A stretch of 64,000 nt of DNA from GCA-2711565 sp963664245 (GCA_963664245.1 OY760934.1:2170001-2234000), one strand, 5' to 3'. Positions 44,337 through 53,497 are shown, numbered from the stretch's first letter. The notes: generated by a model not told the origin, from the sequence alone. Made by a program: numbers and translations.

Positions 44337-45899
44337 ATGAAAAAAAGAGTCTTAACAATTACATTCGTTATATTGTGTTTATTTTCATACTCACTTGAAT
44401 CAAAATATCTTTTAGGAATTATAATTAACAGGACCGATAAAACCCCTGTTCCTTTTGCAACCATTAAATATGAAAGTAACAATTTGGGGGTAATATCAAA
44501 CGAAAATGGTTCATTTAAAATACCCATCATTGATTCACTAAAAATGCTAGAAGTTAGATGTATTGGTTTTCATACACTTAAAATTGACGTAAGTAAGGTC
44601 AAAGCAAATAGCATTACTCATTTTTACCTGGCTGAAAAAAAATATCTTTTAAACGAAATAACAATAAAAGACAAAAAACTCAAACCAGAATCTTCCGGCG
44701 TAATTCTATTAAAAGCAATTAATAAGATTAAAGAGAATTATTTATCAATTCCAAGCCTTGTTGAAGGATATTATAGAGATTATGTAAAATATGAAGATCA
44801 ATATTTCAATTTATATGAAAGCCTTGTACAGCTTGAAGATTTAGGAATTAAAAAAGAAGATTTTGAAACAACAAAAATTAAAGAGTTGTATGGAAAAATG
44901 AATGATGATTATGAAATAATTCAGGGGCTAATTAAACAAAATTATGATGAATTTTATAAAAGAATACCCGGGGCAGAAATGCGATACGTTGGGAGCAACG
45001 AACTATCCATACTTAGATTATCTGACCCTATCAGAAACTTTAATAAAGAATCATTTGATTATATTGGTTGCTTAAAAGATGACTTTCTTGAAAATCATGA
45101 TTTTTATCCGGTTAGTAATATTGTTTTTGAAGACAATAAATCTTTGTATGAAATTAACTTTGAACTAAGTAGTAAATATAATATACCTACCAATATTTAT
45201 AGAAATTTCACAAAATATTCTGTTACCAAAATCGAAGTAAAAGGAAGAATATATATTGAACATGAAAGTTATACCATAAAAAAAATAGTATATCGCTTAT
45301 ATACAACTAACCAAGCCTATGGCAAGGTTAAAGCCTGGGAACTTAATTTAGAGTATAAAACTTTTAAAAATAAAAATTACCTTAACTACTTATCATTCAA
45401 TAATATTATAGAAATAATAAAACCCGGTTCGAAAAATTTTTATATAAAAAGCATCCATCCTAGTGAAAAAGGAAACATGCTTACCATCGAATTTAACAAC
45501 ACTCTCGATCCTAAAAACATCAAGAAAATTCAAAAATTGAAACTCAAATTCAAAAACCAAGAACTATCATTTACTTCAGGAAAAATAAAAGAAAATAAAT
45601 TATACCTGAACCTTGGAAATATTTTTTTTGAGTTGCCCGAAAATGAAAAAGGGAAAAACCTCATAAATGATTTTAATATCGAATTTCCAAACTCTTTTGC
45701 AGATATTAATAATAATAAAATTAATAGCTTAAAAAGGGTATTGGCCTATCAATACAGAGAATTTTTTGTAACAGATATTCTTGACAACTACGTTCCATTG
45801 AAAGCAACAGAATGTTTAAGTAAATGGGAATCATTGATCAAACAAACAAATGAAAACGTTGACAAAGAAATAGTATTTAATTCTCCTTTACTTAAATAA
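44337..45899 (+). CDS. Exported protein with carboxypeptidase-regulatory-like domain
   Basis: This 520-aa AT-rich gene starts with a signal peptide (MKKRVLTITFVILCLFSYSLESK). A CarboxypepD_reg-like beta-sandwich domain follows (GIIINRTDKTPVPFATIKYESNNLGVISNENGSFKIP), which is common at the start of Bacteroidota surface and TonB-linked proteins. The rest (about residues 110-520) is unlike any family I know; segments such as IEGRIYIEHESYTIKKIVYRL are consistent with beta structure. There is no TonB plug or barrel, so it is not a receptor. Base composition differs from the operon before it. Confidence 0.7.
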   Translation: MKKRVLTITFVILCLFSYSLESKYLLGIIINRTDKTPVPFATIKYESNNLGVISNENGSFKIPIIDSLKMLEVRCIGFHTLKIDVSKVKANSITHFYLAEKKYLLNEITIKDKKLKPESSGVILLKAINKIKENYLSIPSLVEGYYRDYVKYEDQYFNLYESLVQLEDLGIKKEDFETTKIKELYGKMNDDYEIIQGLIKQNYDEFYKRIPGAEMRYVGSNELSILRLSDPIRNFNKESFDYIGCLKDDFLENHDFYPVSNIVFEDNKSLYEINFELSSKYNIPTNIYRNFTKYSVTKIEVKGRIYIEHESYTIKKIVYRLYTTNQAYGKVKAWELNLEYKTFKNKNYLNYLSFNNIIEIIKPGSKNFYIKSIHPSEKGNMLTIEFNNTLDPKNIKKIQKLKLKFKNQELSFTSGKIKENKLYLNLGNIFFELPENEKGKNLINDFNIEFPNSFADINNNKINSLKRVLAYQYREFFVTDILDNYVPLKATECLSKWESLIKQTNENVDKEIVFNSPLLK

Positions 45900-45954
45900 G
45901 TATACATTTTTAAAAAATAATTCAACATTTTCTTGATTTAAATGTTTTTTATTT

Positions 45955-45978
45955 TAACTTTGTAACTCAAAGTACTTT
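45955..45978 (+). promoter_or_regulatory. Promoter and operator of the membrane-protein/winged-helix operon
   Basis: The -7 element TAACTTTG (45955-45962) is overlapped by a perfect palindrome ACTTTG-TAACT-CAAAGT (45957-45973), followed by TACTTT. Almost the same 23 bases recur at 46926-46948 before creD. The ATG starts 3 nt after the block. The position, on the promoter of the regulator's own operon, suggests autoregulation. Confidence 0.7.
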
Positions 45979-45981
45979 CTC

Positions 45982-46617
45982 ATGAAATCAATAGATAAAC
46001 AAATTCAGGAATTAAAAGAGATTAAAAATCTCATGGAAAAATCCAGCCGTTTTTTGTCGCTAAGCGGTTTATCTGCAATATTTGCCGGCCTAATTGCATT
46101 AATTGGGGCTTTTATAGCTTATTATTTCATTTTAGATAATGGACGGATTTTGTACGATGAATACTTTCAACCTTTAAACAAAACCTCTTTGATTAACATT
46201 AAAATCGCATTAATCATTGATGCTTTGGCTGTTTTTGTGTTGGCAATAATTGGAGCTGTTTATTTCTCAATGAGGAAAGCAAAAAAGCAAAACCTAAAAT
46301 TTTGGAGCAACACCACCAAAAGAATTCTTTACAATTTTTCATTGCCTCTTTTGGTTGGGGGGTTGTTTATTATTATTCTTATACTCCAAAACAACATTCA
46401 CCTTGTCGCTTCTGCAACCTTGATTTTTTACGGTCTGGCTCTGTTAAACGCTTCAAAATATACATTCGGGGAAATTCATTATTTAGGACTTTCTGAAATC
46501 GTTTTAGGATTAGCAGCCGGAATATTTTTATATTACGGAATCTTTTTCTGGGCGGTTGGTTTTGGCTTACTTCACATTGTTTATGGATGGGTGATGTATT
46601 ATAAATACGAAAAATGA
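45982..46617 (+). CDS. Integral membrane protein, partner of winged-helix regulator
   Basis: This 211-aa protein has a short charged N-terminus (MKSIDKQIQELKEIKNLMEKSSRF) and about six membrane helices (for example LSGLSAIFAGLIALIGAFIAYYFI, IALIIDALAVFVLAIIGAVYF, LPLLVGGLFIIILIL). I know this kind of protein only as a companion of small winged-helix regulators in Bacteroidota; its function is unknown. Its stop overlaps the regulator start (ATGA), and an operator lies on its promoter. It may sense a membrane signal, which is inference. Confidence 0.75.
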   Translation: MKSIDKQIQELKEIKNLMEKSSRFLSLSGLSAIFAGLIALIGAFIAYYFILDNGRILYDEYFQPLNKTSLINIKIALIIDALAVFVLAIIGAVYFSMRKAKKQNLKFWSNTTKRILYNFSLPLLVGGLFIIILILQNNIHLVASATLIFYGLALLNASKYTFGEIHYLGLSEIVLGLAAGIFLYYGIFFWAVGFGLLHIVYGWVMYYKYEK

Positions 46618-46910
46618 AAAACATTATTTCAAATATAAATAAAGCTTTCGAAAGCCGGGTAAGGCTGGGTATCATGTCTATTCTAATGGTGAATGAAGAA
46701 ATGGATTTCAATTCGTTAAAAGATCTATTAGAATTAACAGACGGAAATTTAGCCAGCCACCTTAAAGCTTTAGAAGATAATGAAATGATTGTTGTTAAAA
46801 AGCAATTTGTTGGACGAAAGCCAAAAACAACTTACAGCGCAACGCAGCAAGGAACTTTGGCTTTCAAAAAACATTTAGACGCACTTGAAAATCTAATTAA
46901 AAATAAATAA
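46614..46910 (+). CDS. Winged-helix transcriptional regulator (HTH_34/ArsR-MarR-like)
   Basis: This 98-aa protein is almost entirely one winged-helix domain (AFESRVRLGIMSILMVNEEMDFNSLKDLLELTDGNLASHLKALEDNEMIVVKKQFVGRKPKTTYSATQQGTLAF), of the HTH_34 group. It has no metal-binding Cys cluster, so it is not a classic ArsR metal sensor. It overlaps the membrane-protein gene by 4 nt. The two near-identical palindromes at 45957-45973 and 46927-46943 are its likely binding sites, covering its own operon and creD. Confidence 0.85.
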   Translation: MKNIISNINKAFESRVRLGIMSILMVNEEMDFNSLKDLLELTDGNLASHLKALEDNEMIVVKKQFVGRKPKTTYSATQQGTLAFKKHLDALENLIKNK

Positions 46911-46925
46911 ATTTTTTTACATATA

Positions 46926-46948
46926 AACTTTGTAATTCAAAGTACTTT
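46926..46948 (+). promoter_or_regulatory. Second operator copy, upstream of creD
   Basis: ACTTTG-TAATT-CAAAGT (46927-46943) followed by TACTTT repeats the block at 45956-45978 with one change in 23 bases. It ends 16 nt before the creD ATG and overlaps a weaker -7-like sequence (AAACTTTG). Confidence 0.7.
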
Positions 46949-46964
46949 TAAACACACAAAGATC

Positions 46965-48299
46965 ATGGATAAAATCAATGAAATCAGGGAGAGAATCTCC
47001 CAGTCAATTACCGCCAAAATTTTAACCATTGGGGTTTTAATTTTGATCCTTCTGATCCCTATCAACCGAATCAAAAATTTGATTACAGAAAGGGAAGATT
47101 ACCGTCAGGATGTTCTTAAAGAAGTTAGCGAAAAATGGGGAGAAAGCCAGAAAGTCGCAGGTCCAATTTTAACTGTACCAATGTTTAAGAACTGGGAAGA
47201 TGAAAAAAAAGAAGTTCACACTTCCTGGAGAAACCTTCATATTCTTCCCGAAAAACTATCCATTAAATCGGAGGTAAATCCTGAAGTTAAACATCGTGGC
47301 ATGTATGATGTTGTTGTTTATTCGACAAAGCTTCAAATTGAAGGCACGTTCAAAGAAATCAACATTGAAGAGCTTAACCACACCGATTTTACACCACATT
47401 GGGAAAGTGCTTACTTAACGATAGGGGTCACAGATATTAAAGGTATTAAAAGCCAATCAATAAAATTAAACACGCATGATTTTGAAGCAATTCCGGGAGT
47501 AAAAACAAATGATTTTGTTAACAGTGGATTTATCATAAATACACCTTTGGAGAAAAAGAATATTGATTCGGTGATAAATTTTGACATCAATATGGAACTA
47601 AATGGAAGCAACGACCTGCAATTTTACCCTGTAGGAAAAGAAACCAAGGTATTCATGACATCAAATTGGAACGATCCTAGTTTTAACGGGTATTATATTC
47701 CCGCTAACCATAATATTTCAGAAGATGGTTTTTCCGCAAATTGGGCAATTAATAACTTTAACAGAAACTATCCTCAATATTGGTTTGACGAATCACACCA
47801 TATCGAATATTCAAATTTTGGAGTAGAGCTAATGCTTCCGGTAGATCATTACCAAAAATCGATGCGCTCGGTAAAATATGCGCTGATGTTCATTTTCCTA
47901 ACCTTTATTGTTTTCCTGTTTTTTGAAATCATTAACAAAAAAAGAATCCACCCTATTCAATACCTTTTAGTTAGTGCCGGATTAATTATTTTCTACACCC
48001 TTTTACTTTCACTATCTGAACATATTGGGTTCAATTACGCTTATTTAATTTCGAGCGTAGCTATTATCGGGCTCATTGGTTTTTACACCGCACAAATATT
48101 TAAATCAAAACAAGCCAGCCTTCTATTCTTCGGAATTTTGGTATCACTTTATATTTTCCTGTTCGTTATTTTACAATTACAACAGTTGGCATTAATGATA
48201 GGAAGTATCGGATTATTTGTAATACTCGGATTAGTAATGTACTATTCCCGTAAAGTAAACTGGTACACCCCCCTTAAAAAACCAGGATTGGAAGAATAA
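46965..48299 (+). CDS. creD: Inner membrane protein CreD
   Basis: This 444-aa protein has an N-terminal membrane helix (about residues 18-35), a large periplasmic domain and about five C-terminal helices from residue 305. Motifs WGESQKVAGPILTVPM and PVDHYQKSMRSVKYALMFIFLTFIVFLFFEI are characteristic of CreD. In E. coli it belongs to the CreBC regulon and affects colicin tolerance and envelope stability; here no creBC is present. Instead a winged-helix regulator gene precedes it and an operator lies on its promoter. A bidirectional terminator separates it from leuS. Confidence 0.88.
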   Translation: MDKINEIRERISQSITAKILTIGVLILILLIPINRIKNLITEREDYRQDVLKEVSEKWGESQKVAGPILTVPMFKNWEDEKKEVHTSWRNLHILPEKLSIKSEVNPEVKHRGMYDVVVYSTKLQIEGTFKEINIEELNHTDFTPHWESAYLTIGVTDIKGIKSQSIKLNTHDFEAIPGVKTNDFVNSGFIINTPLEKKNIDSVINFDINMELNGSNDLQFYPVGKETKVFMTSNWNDPSFNGYYIPANHNISEDGFSANWAINNFNRNYPQYWFDESHHIEYSNFGVELMLPVDHYQKSMRSVKYALMFIFLTFIVFLFFEIINKKRIHPIQYLLVSAGLIIFYTLLLSLSEHIGFNYAYLISSVAIIGLIGFYTAQIFKSKQASLLFFGILVSLYIFLFVILQLQQLALMIGSIGLFVILGLVMYYSRKVNWYTPLKKPGLEE

Positions 48300-48300
48300 C

Positions 48301-48331
48301 AAAAAAGGATGGGCTTTCCCATCCTTTTCTT
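48301..48331. terminator. Bidirectional terminator between creD and leuS
   Basis: An 11-bp perfect stem, AAAAGGATGGG/CCCATCCTTTT (48303-48313 and 48318-48328), with loop CTTT lies between two convergent genes. Confidence 0.9.
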
Positions 48332-51300
48332 TTATATAACAATATTCACTATCTTCTTCGGAACCACAATAATTTTTTTAGGGGTTTTTCCTTCAATCCA
48401 TTTTTGCGCCTCCTCGGCTTCCAGCACGGCTTTTTCAATGTCTTCTTTCGATAAATCTACCGGAAGGTCAAGTTTAAAACGCATTTTCCCGTTAAACGAA
48501 ACCGGGTAAGCAAAGGTATTCTCGGCAACATATTCTTCTTTGAACTCCGGAAAAGAAGCATAGGTAATAGATTCGGAATTTCCCAATAAGTACCATAATT
48601 CTTCGGCAATATGCGGGGCGTAGGATGATAATAATTTTGCAAGATCGCTTAAAACAGTACGTTTATTACATTTCAAATCGGTTAATTCGTTCACGCAAAT
48701 CATAAACGAGCTGACGGCCGTATTAAACGAGAAACGTTCAATATCGTCCCGGATTTTTTTAATGGTTTTGTGCAGAACCTTTAACTCTTCTTTAGTCGGT
48801 TCTTCGTCAGAAACTACAAAATTTCCTTCGGCATCATGGTATAATCTCCAGAGTTTTTTCATGAACCTGAACACCCCTTCAATGCCTTTGGTGTCCCATG
48901 GTTTGTGGTATTCTAGAGGCCCAAGGAACATCTCGTACAAACGCAAAGTATCGGCTCCGTATTTTTCAATCAAATCATCGGGGTTTTGTACATTGTATTT
49001 TGATTTCGACATTTTTTCGACCTCATAACCACAAACGTATTTTCCGTCTTCCAAAATAAATTCCGCATCTTTAAGTTCCGGTCGCCAATTTTTAAACGCA
49101 TCAACATCCAAAATATCATTATCAACCATGTTGATGTCCACATGCATAGGCGTAGAAAACAACTTACGGTCCTTCACATTTTTAGACACAAACATTGGTT
49201 TTAATTCTTTAATCTCCCTGCGTTTGAAAAACAAGCCTTCTTTTTTATTCAAAATGGCATCGCGTTGTTCCTCTCCCAGATCTTCACCAGATTCTAAAAT
49301 ATCAATAATAGGAACCAATAATAATTTCTTATGATTTGTTACGGTATACTCCCGGTAATATTCTTCAAGTTTTTCAAGTTTGGCTTCACTTTTTATTTCG
49401 ATAATGAGATCTGCTTCCTTGTTGTAAAAATCAAATTTGCGGCGACCATCTTTATAATTCCGCACCCAGTCTTTTTCCATGCCGTTCTTTTTGATGAACT
49501 CCCACACCAAATGCTCGGCATATTTTTCAGGGTTCACCCGGTACACAAAGCTTGAACGCCCCTGAATTTTCCCCTGGTTGATTAATTTTTTAAACGGTTC
49601 GTCTTCAACCACCATTCCTAAATCAAACAAGAAGTGGTTCCAAAAACGGGCATACATCAAATGTCCGGCAGCATGCTCATCGCCACCGATGTACAGGTCC
49701 ACATCTTTCCAATATTCAACTGCTTCTTTCGAGAAATATTCATTTTCGTTATGCGGATCCATATAACGCAAATAATACGCACTGGAACCAGCAAAGCCAG
49801 GCATGGTGTTCGTTTCGAGCGGATATCCCTCTTCCGTTTGCCAATTTTTTGCACGAGCCAGTGGCGGTTCGCCGCTTTCAGTTGGTAAATATTTGTCTAC
49901 TTCAGGAAGCATCAACGGCAGTTTATCTTCGCTCAAAGTATAAGGAATTCCATCTTTGTAATACACCGGAAAAGGTTCGCCCCAATAACGCTGGCGGCTA
50001 AAAATTGCATCGCGCAAACGGTAATTTACAGTTCCGTAACCGATGCCCATTTCTTTGATCTTTTCAATGGTTGCCGGGATAGCTTCTTTGACATCCATAC
50101 CATCCAAAAATCCGGAGTTCATCATTTTTCCTTCTTTGGCATCGTATGATTCTTCCGAAATATCGCCGCCCGAAACCACCTGGACAATGGGCAAATTAAA
50201 ATGTCTTGCAAAAGCATAATCGCGACTGTCGTGTGCAGGAACGGCCATAATCGCTCCCGAACCATAGCCGGCCAATACATAATCGGCTACCCAAATCGGG
50301 ATTTCCTGTCCGGTTAGCGGGTTGATACAATAAGCCCCGGTAAACTCGCCGGTAATATTTTTAACCTCCGATTGACGCTCTAATTCTGAGCGATTCTTGG
50401 CCCAGTTTACATATTTTTCAACGGCATCTTTTTGTTCAGGAGTGGTAATTTTATCAACGATTTCATGTTCGGGAGCAATTACCATATACGTCGCGCCGAA
50501 CATGGTGTCAGGTCTTGTCGTAAAAATCTCAAGTTTATCATCAAACCCTTTTACTTCGAAGTAGCAGGTTGCACCTTCAGAACGTCCAATCCAATTTTTT
50601 TGGACCTCTTTTAACGAATCTGTCCAGTCAAGTTTGGTTAATCCATCCAACAATCGCTGGGCATAAGCGGTAATCCGCAACGACCACTGCTTCATAAGTT
50701 TGCGCTCAACAGGATGCCCGCCACGCTCCGAAACACCTTCTTTTACCTCATCGTTAGCCAAAACAGTTCCTAAAGCCGGACACCAGTTTACCATGGTATC
50801 GGATAAATAAGCCAAACGGTAACTCATTAAAATATCTTGTTGGGTTTTTTCGTCCATGGCTTGCCATTCGCCGGCAGTGAAAGCATCGTGTTCATCACAA
50901 GCGGCATTAATTTCTTCGCTTCCGTTGATTTCAAACTTTTTAATAAGCTCGTCAATCGGTTGCGCTTTATTCAAATCTTTATCGTACCACGATTTAAAAA
51001 GTTGGATAAATGCCCACTGGGTCCATTTGTAATAGTTGGGGTCGCAGGTTCGTACTTCGCGATCCCAATCAAAAGAAAACCCAATTTTATCAAGCTGTTC
51101 GCGGTAACGATCAATGTTTTTAACGGTTGTAATTTCGGGATGTGTTCCGGTTTGAATGGCATATTGTTCGGCAGGCAAACCATAGGCATCGTAACCCATC
51201 GGGTGCAATACATTGTATCCTTTTTGACGCATGTAACGGGCGTAAATATCCGAAGCAATATATCCTAGCGGATGCCCCACGTGTAAACCAGCCCCCGAAG

Positions 51301-51424
51301 GATAAGGAAACATATCCAACACATAAAATTTAGGCCTGTTTTTATCAATCTCTGCTTTAAAGGTTTTATTTTCATTCCAGTACTTCCGCCACTTAGGTTC
51401 GATCTCCGAAAAATTATAGTCCAT
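48332..51424 (-). CDS. leuS: Leucyl-tRNA synthetase with an inserted domain
   Basis: This 1030-aa class I enzyme charges tRNA-Leu. HIGH-like motif HVGHPLGY, the CP1 editing domain (TTRPDTMFGATY, GYGSGAIMAVPAHDSRD) and KMSKS (VEKMSKSKYNV) are intact. It is 90-110 aa longer than relatives known to me (about 920-945 aa). The extra part lies at residues 631-753 (DNA 49166-49534), between GRSSFVYRV and KLFSTPMHVD, where Bacteroides has only a short loop. It contains an Asp665-x10-Glu676-x-Lys678 pattern like a PD-(D/E)xK nuclease of the DUF559 type. The frame is unbroken, so charging probably persists. Confidence 0.93.
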   Translation of the reverse strand: MDYNFSEIEPKWRKYWNENKTFKAEIDKNRPKFYVLDMFPYPSGAGLHVGHPLGYIASDIYARYMRQKGYNVLHPMGYDAYGLPAEQYAIQTGTHPEITTVKNIDRYREQLDKIGFSFDWDREVRTCDPNYYKWTQWAFIQLFKSWYDKDLNKAQPIDELIKKFEINGSEEINAACDEHDAFTAGEWQAMDEKTQQDILMSYRLAYLSDTMVNWCPALGTVLANDEVKEGVSERGGHPVERKLMKQWSLRITAYAQRLLDGLTKLDWTDSLKEVQKNWIGRSEGATCYFEVKGFDDKLEIFTTRPDTMFGATYMVIAPEHEIVDKITTPEQKDAVEKYVNWAKNRSELERQSEVKNITGEFTGAYCINPLTGQEIPIWVADYVLAGYGSGAIMAVPAHDSRDYAFARHFNLPIVQVVSGGDISEESYDAKEGKMMNSGFLDGMDVKEAIPATIEKIKEMGIGYGTVNYRLRDAIFSRQRYWGEPFPVYYKDGIPYTLSEDKLPLMLPEVDKYLPTESGEPPLARAKNWQTEEGYPLETNTMPGFAGSSAYYLRYMDPHNENEYFSKEAVEYWKDVDLYIGGDEHAAGHLMYARFWNHFLFDLGMVVEDEPFKKLINQGKIQGRSSFVYRVNPEKYAEHLVWEFIKKNGMEKDWVRNYKDGRRKFDFYNKEADLIIEIKSEAKLEKLEEYYREYTVTNHKKLLLVPIIDILESGEDLGEEQRDAILNKKEGLFFKRREIKELKPMFVSKNVKDRKLFSTPMHVDINMVDNDILDVDAFKNWRPELKDAEFILEDGKYVCGYEVEKMSKSKYNVQNPDDLIEKYGADTLRLYEMFLGPLEYHKPWDTKGIEGVFRFMKKLWRLYHDAEGNFVVSDEEPTKEELKVLHKTIKKIRDDIERFSFNTAVSSFMICVNELTDLKCNKRTVLSDLAKLLSSYAPHIAEELWYLLGNSESITYASFPEFKEEYVAENTFAYPVSFNGKMRFKLDLPVDLSKEDIEKAVLEAEEAQKWIEGKTPKKIIVVPKKIVNIVI
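49166..49534 (-). other. PD-(D/E)xK/DUF559-like insertion domain inside LeuRS
   Basis: About 123 residues (631-753 of LeuRS) separate the conserved GRSSFVYRV from KLFSTPMHVD. The segment has the order expected for DUF559: a helix with YAEHLVWEFIKK (Glu637), Asp665 in KFDFYN, and Glu676-x-Lys678 in LIIEIKS, then strand LLLVPIIDIL. The motif is seen; the fold and nuclease activity are inferred. It could equally be an inactive structural add-on. Confidence 0.6.
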
Positions 51425-51475
51425 TCTGTTTTAATTATTTATTTCTCTAAAAATGATGCTTTTAAATTCAGTCTG

Positions 51476-51483
51476 CGAAGTTA
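51476..51483 (-). promoter_or_regulatory. Variant -7 element for leuS
   Basis: On the minus strand TAACTTCG (TAACTTCGCAG) lies 51 nt before the leuS ATG, one base off consensus. Confidence 0.4.
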
Positions 51484-51521
51484 GGAAAAATCCGCGTTTT
51501 ATGTGTTGCTAAATCTGTGGT

Positions 51522-52214
51522 TTATAGATTTTCCAATTCGGAAAGCGATAAATCCATCAGCTCATAATCTTCCCAACCATGATAATCAAAATGCCACCAT
51601 TCGCTAGGATAAACCGAAAAACCATGTTTGGCCATCACTTCAACTAACATTTTTCTGTTTTCAATCACATCGTCCGGTAAATCCTGGTAAGAAGGATTTG
51701 CTTTTTCCGAGAAATCGTCAAATTTAGTAGGCATGGGCAATTCTTTTTTGGTTTTCATATCCACAAGGGTGATGTCTACGGCACAGGCCCGGTTATGGCG
51801 CGAACCTTTCCAGGGCGCGGCTACAAAATTAGTATCGGGATAAACTTCGTAAAATCGAAGAGTTGCAGCATAAGGACGGTAAGCATCAAAAACTTTCAAC
51901 CCTAGATTTTGTGAGTTTAATTCCTGCTGAACCTTTTTTAAAGCTTCGGCAACGGGTTTTCTTACATAAGCTTTGGCCGATTCATAAATAACTTCGCCGG
52001 TAAAATTATTATCCGTTGCATAGCGAATATCAAGCACAATGCCTTCGATGCACTTTTCTAAATCAAGTAGTTCTTTTGAGCCGTCATTGCTTACACTTTG
52101 TTTGTAAGCCTCTAAAGTATGGATCACATTAAGGTCATAATATTTATCGGTTTTGTGCGAACACTGGAGGTTCAAACCGAATACAAACAAAATAAATAAT
52201 ACGTTTCTTTTCAT
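51522..52214 (-). CDS. D-Ala-D-Ala dipeptidase, VanX/DdpX-like lipoprotein
   Basis: This 230-aa M15 zinc peptidase probably cleaves D-Ala-D-Ala and so recycles or trims cell-wall peptides. The substrate motif DAYRPY and the zinc ligands His and Asp in SRHNRACAVDITLVD, plus Glu and His in SEWWHFDYHGW, are intact. The start MKRNVLFILFVFGLNLQCSHK looks like a lipoprotein signal with the anchored Cys at position 18. No vanHA-type resistance genes are near, so it is unlikely to be a vancomycin-resistance element; housekeeping is more probable. Confidence 0.85.
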   Translation of the reverse strand: MKRNVLFILFVFGLNLQCSHKTDKYYDLNVIHTLEAYKQSVSNDGSKELLDLEKCIEGIVLDIRYATDNNFTGEVIYESAKAYVRKPVAEALKKVQQELNSQNLGLKVFDAYRPYAATLRFYEVYPDTNFVAAPWKGSRHNRACAVDITLVDMKTKKELPMPTKFDDFSEKANPSYQDLPDDVIENRKMLVEVMAKHGFSVYPSEWWHFDYHGWEDYELMDLSLSELENL

Positions 52215-52321
52215 GGTAAATCTCTAAAAATTCATAAGATATGTTAATCCTGTATTAAAAAAGATTCTAAGTTAAATTTTCTTTGGCTTTAATTGTTTAT
52301 TTTAGCTATAAATAATTTTTC

Positions 52322-53203
52322 ATGTCGAAAAAGGAAAGCAAATACAATAAACGCCGTTTACGTTCATCCTATTTTACCACCCTGGTGAGTATTACCCTGG
52401 TTTTATTAATGTTGGGAAGCCTGGGTTTAATTATTCTTCATGCTAAAAAATTATCAGATCATGTAAAAGAAAACATCGGCATCCGGATTATGATGAAAGA
52501 AGGAACCCGCGAAGCTGAGATTATTCAGTTACAAAAGAAACTGGACGCAACCAATTATGTAAAATCAACCGAATACATTACCAAAGAAGAAGCTGCCGAA
52601 GAAATGAAAAATGATTTGGGTGAAGATTTTATCAGTTTCCTTGGTTTTAACCCTCTCCCACCTTCCATCGATTTGCGGTTACGGGCCGATTTTACCACGG
52701 TAAAAAGCATCGAAACTATCGAAAAAGAATTGCGGACGAACGAAGACGTAAAAGATATTTTTTACCAAAAATCCCTGGTTCAGGCCATTAATAAAAACCT
52801 GAAACGAATTAGCCTGATTATTTTGGGGTTTAGCGGACTGTTGCTTCTAATCGCCGTTGCTTTGATTAACAACACCATCCGTTTATCGGTGTACTCAAAA
52901 CGTTTTCTGATCCGGAGCATGCAACTGGTGGGAGCCACACAGGCTTTTATCCGCCGCCCGTTTATTTTTAGGGGGATTTTTCAGGGCATTTATTCGGCTT
53001 TCATTGCCATTGCCCTGATTGTTATTATGATTTATTTCTCCCTTAAAGAATTGCCCGAATTACTGGAAATTCAAGACGTGAATTTATTTATCATTCTGTT
53101 TGCTTCTATCATTATTTGCGGAATGTTGATTTCATGGATTTCAACATATTTCGCTATCCGTAAATATTTACGAATGACAACAGATGATTTGTACTATAAA
53201 TAA
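52322..53203 (+). CDS. ftsX: Cell division permease-like protein FtsX
   Basis: This 293-aa membrane protein has one N-terminal helix (about residues 20-42), a periplasmic domain with IGIRIMMKEGTREAEI and NPLPPSIDLRLRADF, and three C-terminal helices with the FtsX-type segment SKRFLIRSMQLVGATQAFIRRPF. With FtsE it forms an ABC-like complex that activates cell-wall hydrolases at the septum. ftsE is not in the window. It leads the cluster ftsX-DUF3098-uppP-truB-queA, which I know as conserved in Bacteroidota. Confidence 0.92.
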   Translation: MSKKESKYNKRRLRSSYFTTLVSITLVLLMLGSLGLIILHAKKLSDHVKENIGIRIMMKEGTREAEIIQLQKKLDATNYVKSTEYITKEEAAEEMKNDLGEDFISFLGFNPLPPSIDLRLRADFTTVKSIETIEKELRTNEDVKDIFYQKSLVQAINKNLKRISLIILGFSGLLLLIAVALINNTIRLSVYSKRFLIRSMQLVGATQAFIRRPFIFRGIFQGIYSAFIAIALIVIMIYFSLKELPELLEIQDVNLFIILFASIIICGMLISWISTYFAIRKYLRMTTDDLYYK

Positions 53204-53233
53204 AAGCTGTTATTTTTGCTGAAAATTTAAACC

Positions 53234-53497
53234 GTGAAAAAACAAAAAAAAGATAACCCTAAGTCAAAAGATGAAATGGTAACCTTTGCCTTCACCCGTC
53301 AAAATTACCGTTTGCTTATTATCGGAATCGCTGTCATTACCATCGGGTTTTTACTGATGATTGGTGGTGGTTCAGAGGATCCGAATGTTTTCAATTATGA
53401 AATCTTTAACTTCCGCCGATTGACACTGGCTCCGATTTTAATTCTGGCCGGTTACATCATCGAAATTTATGCAATCATGAAACGGCCTAAAGAATAG
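53234..53497 (+). CDS. DUF3098 family membrane protein
   Basis: This 87-aa protein has two membrane helices (LLIIGIAVITIGFLLMIGGG and LAPILILAGYIIEIYAIM) and a charged N-terminus. The segment SEDPNVFNYEIFNFRRLTLAP is the family hallmark. Translation starts at GTG (53234). It is found next to ftsX and uppP across Bacteroidota; a link to the division or cell-wall machinery is inferred from this position only. Confidence 0.88.
   Translation: MKKQKKDNPKSKDEMVTFAFTRQNYRLLIIGIAVITIGFLLMIGGGSEDPNVFNYEIFNFRRLTLAPILILAGYIIEIYAIMKRPKE

Noticed and set aside
49166..49534. Intein or group I intron in leuS
   Set aside because: There are no splice-junction residues (Cys/Ser start, His-Asn end), and the insert replaces a surface loop in frame.
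51522..52214. Vancomycin-resistance VanX
   Set aside because: The catalytic motifs fit, but no vanH, vanA or vanRS genes are near; a housekeeping dipeptidase is more likely.
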